A stretch of DNA of 64,000 nt from the NCBI RefSeq assembly GCF_001542625.1, contig NZ_CP016279.1:9052001-9116000 (forward strand), given 5' to 3'. Shown piece by piece: positions 18,883 through 27,000 of this stretch. This stretch comes from Streptomyces griseochromogenes (lineage in GTDB: Bacteria; Actinomycetota; Actinomycetes; Streptomycetales; Streptomycetaceae). The stretch's first letter is position 1; each line of letters starts with the position of its first letter. Both the position numbers and the translations under genes were made by a program. The notes beneath the pieces were generated by a model. It did not search any database. It saw nothing but the letters and a program-made list of their open reading frames with translations, and had not been told where the DNA came from.

Positions 18883-19608
18883 ATGGCCGCCAAGGCGAAG
18901 CCGAACCCGATCCCCTCCGTATGGGCGCGGCAGAAGCAGGAACCGGAGCAGCCGGCGCTCAGCCGGGCCGCGATCGTCCGCGAGGCGATCGCCATGCTGG
19001 ACGCGGACGGCGTCGAGGCGCTGAGCATGCGCAAGCTCGCCGCCCGTCTGAACGCCGGCGCGACCTCTCTGTACCGGCACGTCGCCACCAAGGACGAGCT
19101 GATGGAGCTGGCCGTGGACGAGGCCGCCGCCGAGATCCGCGTGCCGCCCGCGGACAGCCCCGACTGGCGGGCCGCCGTCACCGAGGCGGCGGGATCCTTC
19201 CGCGCGACCGCCCTCCGGCACCCCTGGGTGTCGTCCGTGATGGGCCAGGCGGGCCTCGTCTACCTGGGCCCCAACCTGATGTCGTTCTCCGAGCGGCTCG
19301 CCTCGCTGTTCATCGCGGCCGGTTTCCCCGAGCCCGATCAGGCGATCAGCACCCTGCTGGCGTACACGCTCGGCATGAGCACCACCGAGGCCGCCTGGCT
19401 CACCACGGTCGCCCGGTCCGGCCAGACGGAGGCCGAGTTCATCGCCCGGCTGATGCCCGCCGCCCAGGAGGCCGCGGCCGACCACACCAACCTCGCCGCC
19501 GCCTACGCCGCGTCCGAACGCCGGGACCCCGCGCGGGACCGGGACGCCAAGTTCGCCCACGGTCTGGACGTCGTCCTGGACGGACTGGCCCTGCGGCTGC
19601 CGCGGTAG
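18883..19608 (+). CDS. TetR-family regulator with TetR-type C-terminal domain
   Basis: A 241-aa repressor. The DNA-binding helix-turn-helix is MRKLAARLNAGATSLYRHVATKDEL at about residues 50-75, and the remainder is an all-helical ligand and dimerisation domain typical of TetR_C members that control efflux pumps. A 30-residue polar extension (KAKPNPIPSVWARQKQEPEQ) precedes the fold. The ATG at 18883 has GAGGAG four bases upstream; the frame runs further back but without better start signals. The divergent MFS exporter gene is the obvious target, and autoregulation is likely because the inverted repeat lies between them. Confidence 0.9.
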   Translation: MAAKAKPNPIPSVWARQKQEPEQPALSRAAIVREAIAMLDADGVEALSMRKLAARLNAGATSLYRHVATKDELMELAVDEAAAEIRVPPADSPDWRAAVTEAAGSFRATALRHPWVSSVMGQAGLVYLGPNLMSFSERLASLFIAAGFPEPDQAISTLLAYTLGMSTTEAAWLTTVARSGQTEAEFIARLMPAAQEAAADHTNLAAAYAASERRDPARDRDAKFAHGLDVVLDGLALRLPR

Positions 19609-19920
19609 GAACGGGACTCTCGCCGCCCAGGGCTGACGGCCCCTCGGGCGGGGCGAGTACGGCGCGCGCGGGGGTCACCCGTTCACCGCCGGCCGGCGCT
19701 CCATTCGTGTTCTTTTCGCGGGCGCCCCCAGGCACGCCCATGACCTGCCCGAACTCGGCGCCGCTAGGCCGTGCGGGTGCCGTGGGCGCCACCCGTTCAG
19801 CACGTTTCTGACGGACTTTCAGGAAGCGGTCCGGGCCGAGTGCCACTTACCTCGGTAGGGCAGGGGACGCGCCCCCTGAACGAGTCGGATGAACGAGTCG
19901 GACAAGCTCTGGGGAGCACC
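19609..19920. other. 312-bp intergenic region with leader hairpin and tandem repeat
   Basis: No gene is seen. The last 60 bases hold a hairpin, CAGGGG (19861-19866) with CCCCTG (19873-19878), and a perfect 13-bp tandem repeat TGAACGAGTCGGA (19877-19889 and 19890-19902) just upstream of the next gene's GGGGAG ribosome-binding site. The earlier part probably carries the promoter, but I cannot assign its elements. Confidence 0.5.
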
Positions 19921-20442
19921 ATGCGACGCACCGCCCGCCTGCTGACCGGTACCGCACTCGCCGTGGCCGCGGCGGGTCTCGCCGCGGCACCGGCCTACGG
20001 CGGCGGCACCGGCGTCCTGCAGGTGTACCCGTCCAGCGTGGTGCCGGGCGGCCAGGTCACGGTGAACACGGCCGCGTGCGGGGACAAGGGCACGGCGACG
20101 GGGGACGCGGGCGCGGTCGGCGCCGGGACCTTCACGCTGGCGCCCAGCACCCACCAGGGCGAGGCGATCGGCCAGTTCCGGGTGCCGGCGAGCGCGCAGC
20201 CGGGGACGTACGAGATCGTCGCCAAGTGCGCGGAGGGCACCAAGCAGGTCACGGGGGACCTGGTGGTGGCGTTGAGCGCGGCGCACGAGCAGGTGCAGCC
20301 GCGGGGAAGCGTGAAGACGGGGGTCGGCGGCGCACTCGGCCCCGGCCCCGTCCAGACCGCGGCGGGTGTGACGGCGCTGGCCGTCGCCGCCGCGGGCGGT
20401 ACCTGGCTCCTGCATCGCCGGGCGAGAGGCGACGGGATCTGA
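19921..20442 (+). CDS. Secreted, C-terminally membrane-anchored surface protein
   Basis: A 173-aa protein I cannot assign to a named family. It has a clear Sec signal peptide (RRTARLLTGTALAVAAAGLAAAPAYG), an Ig-like beta-rich body (LQVYPSSVVPGGQVTVNTAACGDKG ... AQPGTYEIVAKCAEGTKQVTG) with two Cys able to form a disulfide, then a hydrophobic helix (GVTALAVAAAGGTWLL) and a basic tail (HRRARGDG). This is the layout of a sortase substrate, and a class F sortase gene lies 228 bp downstream. However, I see no LPxTG or LAxTG motif before the helix; the nearest stretch is GGALGPGPVQTAAG. ATG 19921 follows GGGGAG by four bases. Confidence 0.8.
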   Translation: MRRTARLLTGTALAVAAAGLAAAPAYGGGTGVLQVYPSSVVPGGQVTVNTAACGDKGTATGDAGAVGAGTFTLAPSTHQGEAIGQFRVPASAQPGTYEIVAKCAEGTKQVTGDLVVALSAAHEQVQPRGSVKTGVGGALGPGPVQTAAGVTALAVAAAGGTWLLHRRARGDGI

Positions 20443-20484
20443 CGGACACCCTCCGCTGTCCGTCCGCCGGTACCGCATTGCCCC

Positions 20485-20525
20485 GCCCCCTCCGGGTCCG
20501 ACGCCCCTCGCGGCCCGGAGGGGGC
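20485..20525 (+). terminator. Strong stem-loop between surface protein and sortase genes
   Basis: GCCCCCTCCGGG (20485-20496) and CCCGGAGGGGGC (20514-20525) form a perfect 12-bp stem with a 17-nt loop. It could end the surface-protein transcript or attenuate read-through into the sortase gene. Confidence 0.7.
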
Positions 20526-20670
20526 AGAGGGTCGGCCCGTCGGGGACCCGGGGCGGCCCGTCCGCCCCGGTGACCCGCCGGAATCCGCCCCGAGGATCCA
20601 CCGAGTTCCGCCTCAGGGACCCGCCCCAGGTCCCGCCTCGCAGGAGTCCGTCTCCGGGAGAGGGGTTCGT

Positions 20671-21288
20671 ATGCGCAGGATCGGGGACACCGCCATAGCC
20701 GCAGTGACCGTCGTCGCCCTCGGCTCGGGGGTGTGGCTGCTCGGCTCCGGGACGCATGCGCCACCGCAGCCGTCGGCCGCCGAGGGCCGGCCCGAGCCGG
20801 GCGAGGAGCGGCTCGCGGCCCCCGCTCTGGAGCCGTCGGCGCCCACCCGCATCCGGATCCCCGCGATCCGTGTGAACGCCCCTCTGATGGGCCTCGCCCT
20901 CACCCGCAGCGGGAGCCTGGACGTGCCGCCCGCCAAGGAGAAGAACCTCGCCGGCTGGTACGAGGCCGGCACCATGCCCGGCGAGACGGGCACCGCGATC
21001 ATCGCGGGCCATGTCGACAACACCGAGGGCCCGGCCGTCTTCTACGACCTCGGCGCCCTGAAGCGGGGCGCCGTCATCGAGATCGGCCGCCAGGACGGCT
21101 CCGTGGCCGTGTTCACCGTGGACGCGGTGGAGGTGTACGCGGCCCGGGACTTCCCCGACGAGAAGGTGTACGGGGCGGCGACCCGTCCCGAGCTGCGGGT
21201 CATCACCTGCGGCGGCGGTTACTCGAAGGCCACCGGCTACCAGGGCAACGTGGTGGTCTTCGCGCATCTCACCGGCGGCCGCCGCTGA
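20671..21288 (+). CDS. Class F sortase
   Basis: A 205-aa membrane-anchored transpeptidase. One N-terminal membrane helix (IAAVTVVALGSGVWLLG) is followed by a Pro/Glu-rich linker and a sortase barrel. The catalytic residues are His in IIAGHVDN (about residue 114) and Cys in VITCGGGY (about 180), with a nearby Arg in RPELRV. The class F label follows from the family motif and the association of this type with actinobacteria. It presumably cuts and attaches the neighbouring surface protein or others, although no canonical sorting signal is visible there. GGAGAGGGG precedes the ATG. Confidence 0.9.
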   Translation: MRRIGDTAIAAVTVVALGSGVWLLGSGTHAPPQPSAAEGRPEPGEERLAAPALEPSAPTRIRIPAIRVNAPLMGLALTRSGSLDVPPAKEKNLAGWYEAGTMPGETGTAIIAGHVDNTEGPAVFYDLGALKRGAVIEIGRQDGSVAVFTVDAVEVYAARDFPDEKVYGAATRPELRVITCGGGYSKATGYQGNVVVFAHLTGGRR

Positions 21289-21290
21289 CC

Positions 21291-21635
21291 TCAGTGTGCG
21301 GGCACCTCCCCGCCGAGGACGTGTTCCCTCCCCCACGCGCCGAGCGGCGCCAGCGCCTCGTTCAGCAGCGCGCCCTTCCCGGTCAGCGAGTACTCGACGC
21401 GGGGCGGCACCTCGTCGTACACCTCGCGGTGCACGATCCCGTCGGCCTCCAGTTCCCGCAGCTGCGCGGCGAGCACCTTCTCCGTCACGCCGGGCAGCTG
21501 CCGGCGCAGCTCCCCGAAGCGGTGCGGGCGCTCGTACAGCGCCCACAGGATCAGCACCTTCCACTTGCCGCCGATGACGTCCATCGCCGCGTCGATCCCG
21601 CAGACGTACGCCCCCGGCCGCCGCCCGATCGGCAT
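21291..21635 (-). CDS. HxlR-family transcriptional regulator
   Basis: A 114-aa winged-helix regulator. The HxlR signature is intact: an N-terminal Cys (AYVCGIDAAMDVIGGKWKVLILWAL), the recognition region RFGELRRQLPGVTEKVLAAQLRELEADG and the wing VEYSLTGKG. Such proteins often respond to aldehydes, quinones or thiol stress through the Cys. The ATG at 21635 with GGGGGAG upstream is preferred. A GTG about 27 codons earlier would add a Gly/Lys-rich repeat tail encoded by a 12-bp tandem repeat. It is divergent from the oxidoreductase at 21781, with palindromes between. Confidence 0.88.
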   Translation of the reverse strand: MPIGRRPGAYVCGIDAAMDVIGGKWKVLILWALYERPHRFGELRRQLPGVTEKVLAAQLRELEADGIVHREVYDEVPPRVEYSLTGKGALLNEALAPLGAWGREHVLGGEVPAH

Positions 21636-21642
21636 CCGCTCC

Positions 21643-21684
21643 CCCTTCGCCGAACCCTTCACCGAGCCCTTCACCGAGCCCTTC
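21643..21684. repeat. 12-bp tandem repeat in the hxlR leader
   Basis: Three and a half copies of CCCTTC(A/G)CCGA(A/G) stand at 21643-21654, 21655-21666, 21667-21678 and 21679-21684. On the hxlR strand this gives four GAAGGG words spaced 12 bases apart, the last merging with the ribosome-binding site. Confidence 0.8.
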
Positions 21685-21728
21685 GTTGGCTCTTCCCCAC
21701 CCGCGCCCTTCCCCACAGGTAACCACCC

Positions 21729-21746
21729 ACTTCGAAGTAGGTACTT
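21729..21746. promoter_or_regulatory. HxlR-type operator
   Basis: ACTTCGAAGT (21729-21738) is a perfect 10-bp palindrome and overlaps a second dyad, AAGTA-gg-TACTT (21735-21746). AAGTA/TACTT dyads are typical HxlR-family operators. The site lies between the divergent hxlR and oxidoreductase genes. Confidence 0.65.
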
Positions 21747-21780
21747 ACGCCGGGCGCTCCTCGGGACGAGCCTAGTCGTC

Positions 21781-22671
21781 ATGACCGACAACTCCCTTTC
21801 CCCAAGCCCCCGTACGCCCGTCTCCCTGCTCGGCACCGGCGCCATGGGCACCGCGCTCGGCCGCGCCTGGCTCGCCGCCGGACATCCGCTGACCGTCTGG
21901 AACCGCACGCCCGGGCGGACCACGGCCCTGGCCGCCGAGGGCGCCACGGTCGCCCGGAGCGCGGCGGAGGCGGTCGCGGCCGGCCGGCTCGTCGTGGTGT
22001 GCCTGCTGGACGACGCGTCGGTGGGCGAGGCACTGGCGCGGGCCGAGCTCACCGGCCGGGACCTGGTGAACCTCACGACCGGCACCCCCGGCGAGGCCCG
22101 GACACGCGCCGCCTGGGCGAAGGAGCGCGGCGCCCGCTTCCTGGACGGCGGGATCATGGCCGTACCGCCGATGATCGGCGCGCCCGGCGCCTTTGTCCTC
22201 TACAGCGGCGACAGCGACCTGTTCGAGGAGCACGGGGACGTGCTGGCCGCGCCGGCCGGCACCGAGTACGTCGGCGCCGACCCGGGACTCGCCGCACTGC
22301 ACGACGTGGCGCTGCTGAGCGGGATGTACGGCATGTTCGCCGGGATCACGCACGCCTTCGCGCTGGTGCGCGACGAGGACGTGGCGCCGAAGGAGTTCGC
22401 CGCGCTGCTCGTGCCGTGGCTGAACGCGATGGCGGCCATGGCCCACGGGACGGCCGGGCGGCTGGCGAGCGGCGATCTGACGACCGGGGTGGTTTCCAGC
22501 CTGGCCATGCAGGTCGCGGGCGCCGGGACGCTGCTGCGCGCGGCCGAGGAGCAGGGCGTGAGCAGCGAACTGCTGACCCCGTTCCTGGACCTGATGCGCC
22601 GCCGTCTGGCCGACGGGCACGGGGACGAGGACACCACGGGTCTGGTCGGCCTGCTGCGCGCACGGCCCTGA
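21781..22671 (+). CDS. NAD(P)-dependent oxidoreductase, imine reductase / 6-phosphogluconate dehydrogenase-like
   Basis: A 296-aa protein with an N-terminal Rossmann fold (VSLLGTGAMGTALGRAWLAAGH) ending in the NADP-preferring WNRTPGRT, and a helical C-terminal domain of the 6-phosphogluconate dehydrogenase type. The hydroxyisobutyrate-dehydrogenase lysine position is not obvious; the DGGIMAVPPMIG region and the C-terminal HGDEDTTGLV resemble imine reductases. Substrate unknown. The frame runs back to 21565, but the ATG at 21781 gives the normal Rossmann start and leaves room for the operator. It is divergent from, and probably controlled by, the HxlR regulator. Confidence 0.85.
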   Translation: MTDNSLSPSPRTPVSLLGTGAMGTALGRAWLAAGHPLTVWNRTPGRTTALAAEGATVARSAAEAVAAGRLVVVCLLDDASVGEALARAELTGRDLVNLTTGTPGEARTRAAWAKERGARFLDGGIMAVPPMIGAPGAFVLYSGDSDLFEEHGDVLAAPAGTEYVGADPGLAALHDVALLSGMYGMFAGITHAFALVRDEDVAPKEFAALLVPWLNAMAAMAHGTAGRLASGDLTTGVVSSLAMQVAGAGTLLRAAEEQGVSSELLTPFLDLMRRRLADGHGDEDTTGLVGLLRARP

Positions 22672-22747
22672 CTCCTCGCACCTCACAGCCCTGCCCGGCG
22701 GGCGCCCGGACCCCTCACACCCCCGCCCCGCCCCCGCTGAGGGCAGC

Positions 22748-22801
22748 GTTCCTCGTGGGAAACAGGAGTGATGCGGCCGGGTAACCTCGGGGCCGCACGC
22801 T
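22748..22801 (+). promoter_or_regulatory. GlnR-like box and promoter of the nirB operon
   Basis: GTTCC-n6-GAAAC (22748-22763), n6-GATGC and n6-GTAAC (22781-22785) follow the 5-6-5-6 spacing of GlnR boxes; GAAAC and GTAAC are perfect half-sites. CACGCT (22796-22801) lies seven bases before the ATG at 22809. GlnR activation of nirB and nasA under nitrogen limitation is established for S. coelicolor. Confidence 0.65.
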
Positions 22802-22808
22802 GCGATGC

Positions 22809-24032
22809 ATGACCTCGAAAACGCGTGTGGTGGTGATCGGCGCCGGCCTCGCGGGCGTACGACTCGCCCGGCGGCTCGGCGAGCTGGGCACGCCCGCGCT
22901 GCTCGTCGGCGAGGAGGAGCACCGGCCCTACAACCGGGTCCTGCTCGCCGAGGTGCTGGCCGGCCGGTACGCCCCGGAGGTGATCGCCCTGCCCGCGCCC
23001 GGCGGCCTGGTGCGCACCCGGGTCACCGGCATCGACCGCGCGGCACGGCGCCTCGACTGCGCCGACGGCTCGTCGATCGCATACGACACGCTGGTGCTGG
23101 CCACCGGCTCCAACCCCGTGCTGCCGCCGCTGCGCGGCCTGTTCACCCCGGACCACCTGCTCCCGGAGGGCGTCCACGCGTTCCGCACGATGGACGACTG
23201 CCTGGGCCTGTCCAAGGCGGTACGGCCCGGTGTGCGGGCGGTCGTCATCGGCGGCGGGCTGCTCGGGGTCTCCTCCGCCCGCGCGCTCGCGGTGCGCGGC
23301 GCGCAGGTGGTGCTCGCCCAGCAGGCCGAGCGGCTCATGGAGCGCCAGCTCGACCCGAGCGCCTCCCGGCTGGTGCTGCGGCACCTGAGGGACCTCGGTG
23401 TCGAGGTGCACACCGAGTGCCGGGTGCGGGACGTGCGCTCGGTCGGCGGCGCGGTCCGCTCGGTGGAGCTGGCCGACGGGTACGCCCTCGACGCCGATCT
23501 CGTGGTGCTCGCCTGCGGGGTGCGACCGCGCTCCGGTCTGGCCGAACAGGCGGGACTCGCCGTCCGTAGGGGCGTCCTCGTCGACGACGAGCTGCGCACC
23601 TCGGACCCGCACATCCACGCCGTCGGCGACTGCGCCGAGCACGACGGCACGGTGTACGGCCTCGCCGCCCCGGCTCTCGAACAGGCCGACGCCCTCGCCG
23701 GACTCCTCGCGGGCGACGCCGAAAGCCCGGCGGCTCGCTACACCGGCACCCGTTCGCTGACCCGGCTGACCCTCACCGGTCCCGGATCCCCCTTCGACCT
23801 CGCCGCGTTCGGCGAGACCGAGGCCCGCCCCGGCGACGACGTCGTGCAGCTCGCCGACGCCACCCGGGGCACGTACCGCAAGGTCGTCGTCCGCGACGAC
23901 CGCCTGGTCGGCGGGGTCCTGGTCGGCGAACTCGGCACCGTGGGCGCGCTCGCCCGCGCCTGGGAGGGAGCGGAGCCGCTCCCCGACGACGGCCCCCTGC
24001 TCCACCTGCTCACCAACGACGGAGGCTCCTGA
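22809..24032 (+). CDS. FAD-dependent oxidoreductase of the nitrite reductase operon
   Basis: A 407-aa flavoprotein that resembles the N-terminal NADH:FAD half of NirB. The FAD fold is VVVIGAGLAGVRLARRLGEL, the NAD fold VIGGGLLGVSSARALAVRGA, and HAVGDCAEH is the flavin-contact motif. It ends in a C-terminal domain of the nitrite-reductase flavoprotein type (FDLAAFGETEARPGDDVVQ). It lacks the iron-sulfur and siroheme domains. Its stop overlaps the nirB start (TGATG), so it is co-translated with NirBD. It may deliver electrons to NirB or, since NasA has no reductase of its own, to nitrate reductase; the latter is an inference. No Shine-Dalgarno is visible. Confidence 0.87.
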   Translation: MTSKTRVVVIGAGLAGVRLARRLGELGTPALLVGEEEHRPYNRVLLAEVLAGRYAPEVIALPAPGGLVRTRVTGIDRAARRLDCADGSSIAYDTLVLATGSNPVLPPLRGLFTPDHLLPEGVHAFRTMDDCLGLSKAVRPGVRAVVIGGGLLGVSSARALAVRGAQVVLAQQAERLMERQLDPSASRLVLRHLRDLGVEVHTECRVRDVRSVGGAVRSVELADGYALDADLVVLACGVRPRSGLAEQAGLAVRRGVLVDDELRTSDPHIHAVGDCAEHDGTVYGLAAPALEQADALAGLLAGDAESPAARYTGTRSLTRLTLTGPGSPFDLAAFGETEARPGDDVVQLADATRGTYRKVVVRDDRLVGGVLVGELGTVGALARAWEGAEPLPDDGPLLHLLTNDGGS

Positions 24033-26641
24033 TGACCGCCACCCCGGGGGCCACCCCCACCATCGTGCTCGTCGGCCACGGCATGGTCGGCCAGCGCTTC
24101 CTCGAAGCGCTGGCCGAGCGCGGCCTGACCGCCACGCACCGCGTGGTCGTCCTGTGCGAGGAGCCGCGTCCGGCCTACGACCGCGTCGCCCTCACCTCGT
24201 ACTTCTCGGGCAAGACCGCCGAGGACCTCTCCATGACCGACATGGAGTTCATCGGCACGCACGGCATCGAGCTGTACGTCGGCGACCCGGCGCAGACGAT
24301 CGACCGCGAGGCGAAGCGGGTCACGGCGAGGTCGGGCCAGATCTTCGCGTACGACACCCTCGTCCTCGCCACCGGCTCGTACCCCTTCGTACCGCCGGTC
24401 CCGGGCAAGGACGCCGAGGGCTGCTTCGTCTACCGCACGATCGAGGACCTCCTCGCCATCGAGGCGTACGCGAAGACGAAGGCCCAGGTGGGCGCCGTCG
24501 TCGGCGGTGGACTGCTGGGACTTGAGGCGGCCGGTGCCCTCAAGGGCCTCGGACTCACCTCCCACATCGTGGAGTTCGCGCCGCGCCTGATGCCGGTGCA
24601 GGTCGACGAGGGCGGCGGCGCGGCCCTCCTGCGCACCATCGAGGAGATGGGCCTGAGCGTCCACACGGGCGTGGGCACGCAGGAGATCGTGGTCGGCCCG
24701 GACGGTGCCGTCACCGGCATGAAGCTGTCCGACGGCTCCGAACTCGCCGCCGACATGGTGGTGTTCAGCGCCGGTGTCCGCCCCCGCGACCAGCTGGCCC
24801 GCGACGCGGGCCTGGCGGTCGGCGAGCGCGGCGGCATCAGCGTCGACGAGCAGTGCCGTACGGTCACCGACCCGCATGTGTTCGCGATCGGCGAGTGCGC
24901 GCTGGCGGCGGACGGCCGGGTGTACGGCCTGGTGGCCCCGGGCTACGAGCAGGCGGAGACCGCCGCGGCCACCATCGCCGCCGACGAGGCCTCCTTCACG
25001 GGTGCCGACCTGTCCACCAAGCTGAAGCTGCTCGGCGTGGACGTGGCCTCCTTCGGCGACGCGCACGGCACGGCCGAGGACTGCCTGGACGTCGTCTACT
25101 CCGACTCCCGCGCCGGCCTGTACAAGAAGCTGGTCATCGGCCGGGACGGCACGCTGCTCGGCGGCATCCTGGTCGGTGACGCGGAGGCCTACGGCACCCT
25201 GCGCGCGCTGACCGGTTCGGTGCCCCCCGTCTCCCCCGAGTCGCTCGTCCTGCCCGCCGGAGCCGGCTCGGGGGACCGGCTCGGCCCGTCCGCCCTCCCG
25301 GACGAGGCGATCATCTGCTCCTGCCACAACGTCAGCAAGGGCACGATCCGCGGCGCGGTCAGCGAGCACCGGTGCACCACCGTGCCCGAGGTGAAGAAGT
25401 GCACCAAGGCCGGTACCGGCTGCGGAAGTTGTGTGAAGGTGCTCGGCCAGCTGGTCACCGCCGAGCTGGAGGCCTCCGGCGTCGAGGTCGACAAGGGCCT
25501 GTGCGGATGCTTCGCGCAGACCCGCGAGGAGCTGTACGAGATCGTCCTGGCCCTGCGCATCACCTCGTACCAGGACCTGCTGGACCGCCACGGCCGCGAG
25601 GATGCCCGGGGCGGCGACGGCTGCGAGGTCTGCAAGCCGGCCGTGGCCTCCGTCCTCGCCTCGCTCGCCCCGGCGATCGGCGCGAGCGGCTATGTCCTCG
25701 ACGGCGAGCAGGCGGCCCTCCAGGACACCAACGACCACTTCCTCGCCAACCTGCAGAAGAACGGCTCGTACTCGGTGGTGCCGCGCATTCCCGGCGGGGA
25801 GATCGCGCCCGAGAAGCTGATCGTGATCGGCGAGATCGCCCGGGACTTCGGCCTCTACACGAAGATCACCGGCGGCCAGCGGATCGACATGTTCGGCGCG
25901 CGCGTGGAACAGCTCCCGCTGATCTGGACGCGTCTGGTGGACGCCGGCTTCGAGTCCGGGCACGCCTACGGCAAGTCGCTGCGCACGGTGAAGTCCTGCG
26001 TCGGGCAGACCTGGTGCCGCTACGGCGTCCAGGACTCGGTGCGCATGGCGATCGACCTGGAGCTGCGCTACCGGGGGCTCAGGTCGCCCCACAAGCTCAA
26101 GTCCGCCGTCTCCGGCTGCGCCCGCGAGTGCGCGGAGGCCCAGTCGAAGGACTTCGGCGTCATCGCCACCGCGAGCGGCTGGAACCTGTACGTCGGCGGC
26201 AACGGCGGCGCCACCCCGCGACACGCGGACCTGCTGGCCCAGGACCTCTCCGATGCCGAACTGGTCCGCCTGATCGACCGGTTCCTGATGTTCTACATCC
26301 GCACCGCCGACCGGCTGGAGCGCACCTCCACCTGGCTGGAGCGGATCCCGGGCGGTCTCGACCATGTGCGCGAGGTGGTCGTGGCGGACTCCCTCGGCAT
26401 CTGCGAGGAGCTGGAGTCCCTGATGGCCGCGCACGTCGCGCACTACCGCGACGAGTGGGCCGAGACCATCAACGACCCCGAGAAGCTGGCCCGGTTCGTG
26501 TCCTTCGTGAACGCGCCGGACACCCCGGACCCGGTGGTCGCCTTCGTCCCCGAGCGGGACCAGATGAAGCCCGACCTGCCGCTGCTCGCCATCGGCCGCC
26601 GTCCCCTGGAAGACGCACTGGAAGGAAGCGCCCAGCGATGA
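24032..26641 (+). CDS. nirB: NADH-dependent nitrite reductase, large subunit
   Basis: An 869-aa siroheme enzyme that reduces nitrite to ammonium with six electrons in the cytoplasm. Domain order: FAD/NADH dehydrogenase (IVLVGHGMVGQRFLEAL; GAVVGGGLLGLEAAGALKGL; FAIGECALA), two BFD-like [2Fe-2S] segments (CSCHNVSKGTIRGAV with CGSCVK; a second ending in GCEVCKP), then the ferredoxin-like and siroheme/[4Fe-4S] domain. Cluster ligands are CVGQTWC and CARECAE. Full length for the family. ATG overlaps the previous stop; its own stop overlaps nirD's start (ATGA). Confidence 0.97.
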   Translation: MTATPGATPTIVLVGHGMVGQRFLEALAERGLTATHRVVVLCEEPRPAYDRVALTSYFSGKTAEDLSMTDMEFIGTHGIELYVGDPAQTIDREAKRVTARSGQIFAYDTLVLATGSYPFVPPVPGKDAEGCFVYRTIEDLLAIEAYAKTKAQVGAVVGGGLLGLEAAGALKGLGLTSHIVEFAPRLMPVQVDEGGGAALLRTIEEMGLSVHTGVGTQEIVVGPDGAVTGMKLSDGSELAADMVVFSAGVRPRDQLARDAGLAVGERGGISVDEQCRTVTDPHVFAIGECALAADGRVYGLVAPGYEQAETAAATIAADEASFTGADLSTKLKLLGVDVASFGDAHGTAEDCLDVVYSDSRAGLYKKLVIGRDGTLLGGILVGDAEAYGTLRALTGSVPPVSPESLVLPAGAGSGDRLGPSALPDEAIICSCHNVSKGTIRGAVSEHRCTTVPEVKKCTKAGTGCGSCVKVLGQLVTAELEASGVEVDKGLCGCFAQTREELYEIVLALRITSYQDLLDRHGREDARGGDGCEVCKPAVASVLASLAPAIGASGYVLDGEQAALQDTNDHFLANLQKNGSYSVVPRIPGGEIAPEKLIVIGEIARDFGLYTKITGGQRIDMFGARVEQLPLIWTRLVDAGFESGHAYGKSLRTVKSCVGQTWCRYGVQDSVRMAIDLELRYRGLRSPHKLKSAVSGCARECAEAQSKDFGVIATASGWNLYVGGNGGATPRHADLLAQDLSDAELVRLIDRFLMFYIRTADRLERTSTWLERIPGGLDHVREVVVADSLGICEELESLMAAHVAHYRDEWAETINDPEKLARFVSFVNAPDTPDPVVAFVPERDQMKPDLPLLAIGRRPLEDALEGSAQR

Positions 26642-26988
26642 CCCTGGCACCCGAGACGACCGATCTGTCGGTCCAGCTCCAGCTGGAGGACGGCTGGTTC
26701 ACGGTCTGCGACCTGAGCCGGCTGCTGCCCGGCCGGGGGATGGCGGCGCTGCTGCCCGACGGCCGCCAGGCCGCCCTGTTCCGCGACCGCAACGGCACCC
26801 TGTACGCGATCGACAACCGCGACCCCTTCTGCGGCGCGGCCGTTCTCTCCCGGGGCCTGACCGGCACCCGGCAGGGCCGCCCGTTCGTGGCGTCCCCGCT
26901 GCTCAAGCAGTGCTTCGACCTGGAGACCGGGCAGTGCCTGGACGACGAGTCGGTGCGTGTCGCCACCTACGAGGTGCGGGTGGCGTAA
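26638..26988 (+). CDS. nirD: Nitrite reductase small subunit
   Basis: A 116-aa Rieske-fold subunit without the Cys/His cluster ligands, as is normal for NirD. Recognisable features are WFTVCDLSRLLPGRGMAALLPDGRQAALF, YAIDNRDPFCGAAVLSRGL and the C-terminal FDLETGQCLDDESVRVATYEVRV. It begins at the ATG of the ATGA overlap with nirB, so the subunits are made together. The longer open frame upstream in this register is the shadow of nirB. Confidence 0.94.
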   Translation: MTLAPETTDLSVQLQLEDGWFTVCDLSRLLPGRGMAALLPDGRQAALFRDRNGTLYAIDNRDPFCGAAVLSRGLTGTRQGRPFVASPLLKQCFDLETGQCLDDESVRVATYEVRVA

Positions 26989-27000
26989 CCAGCGATCTTG

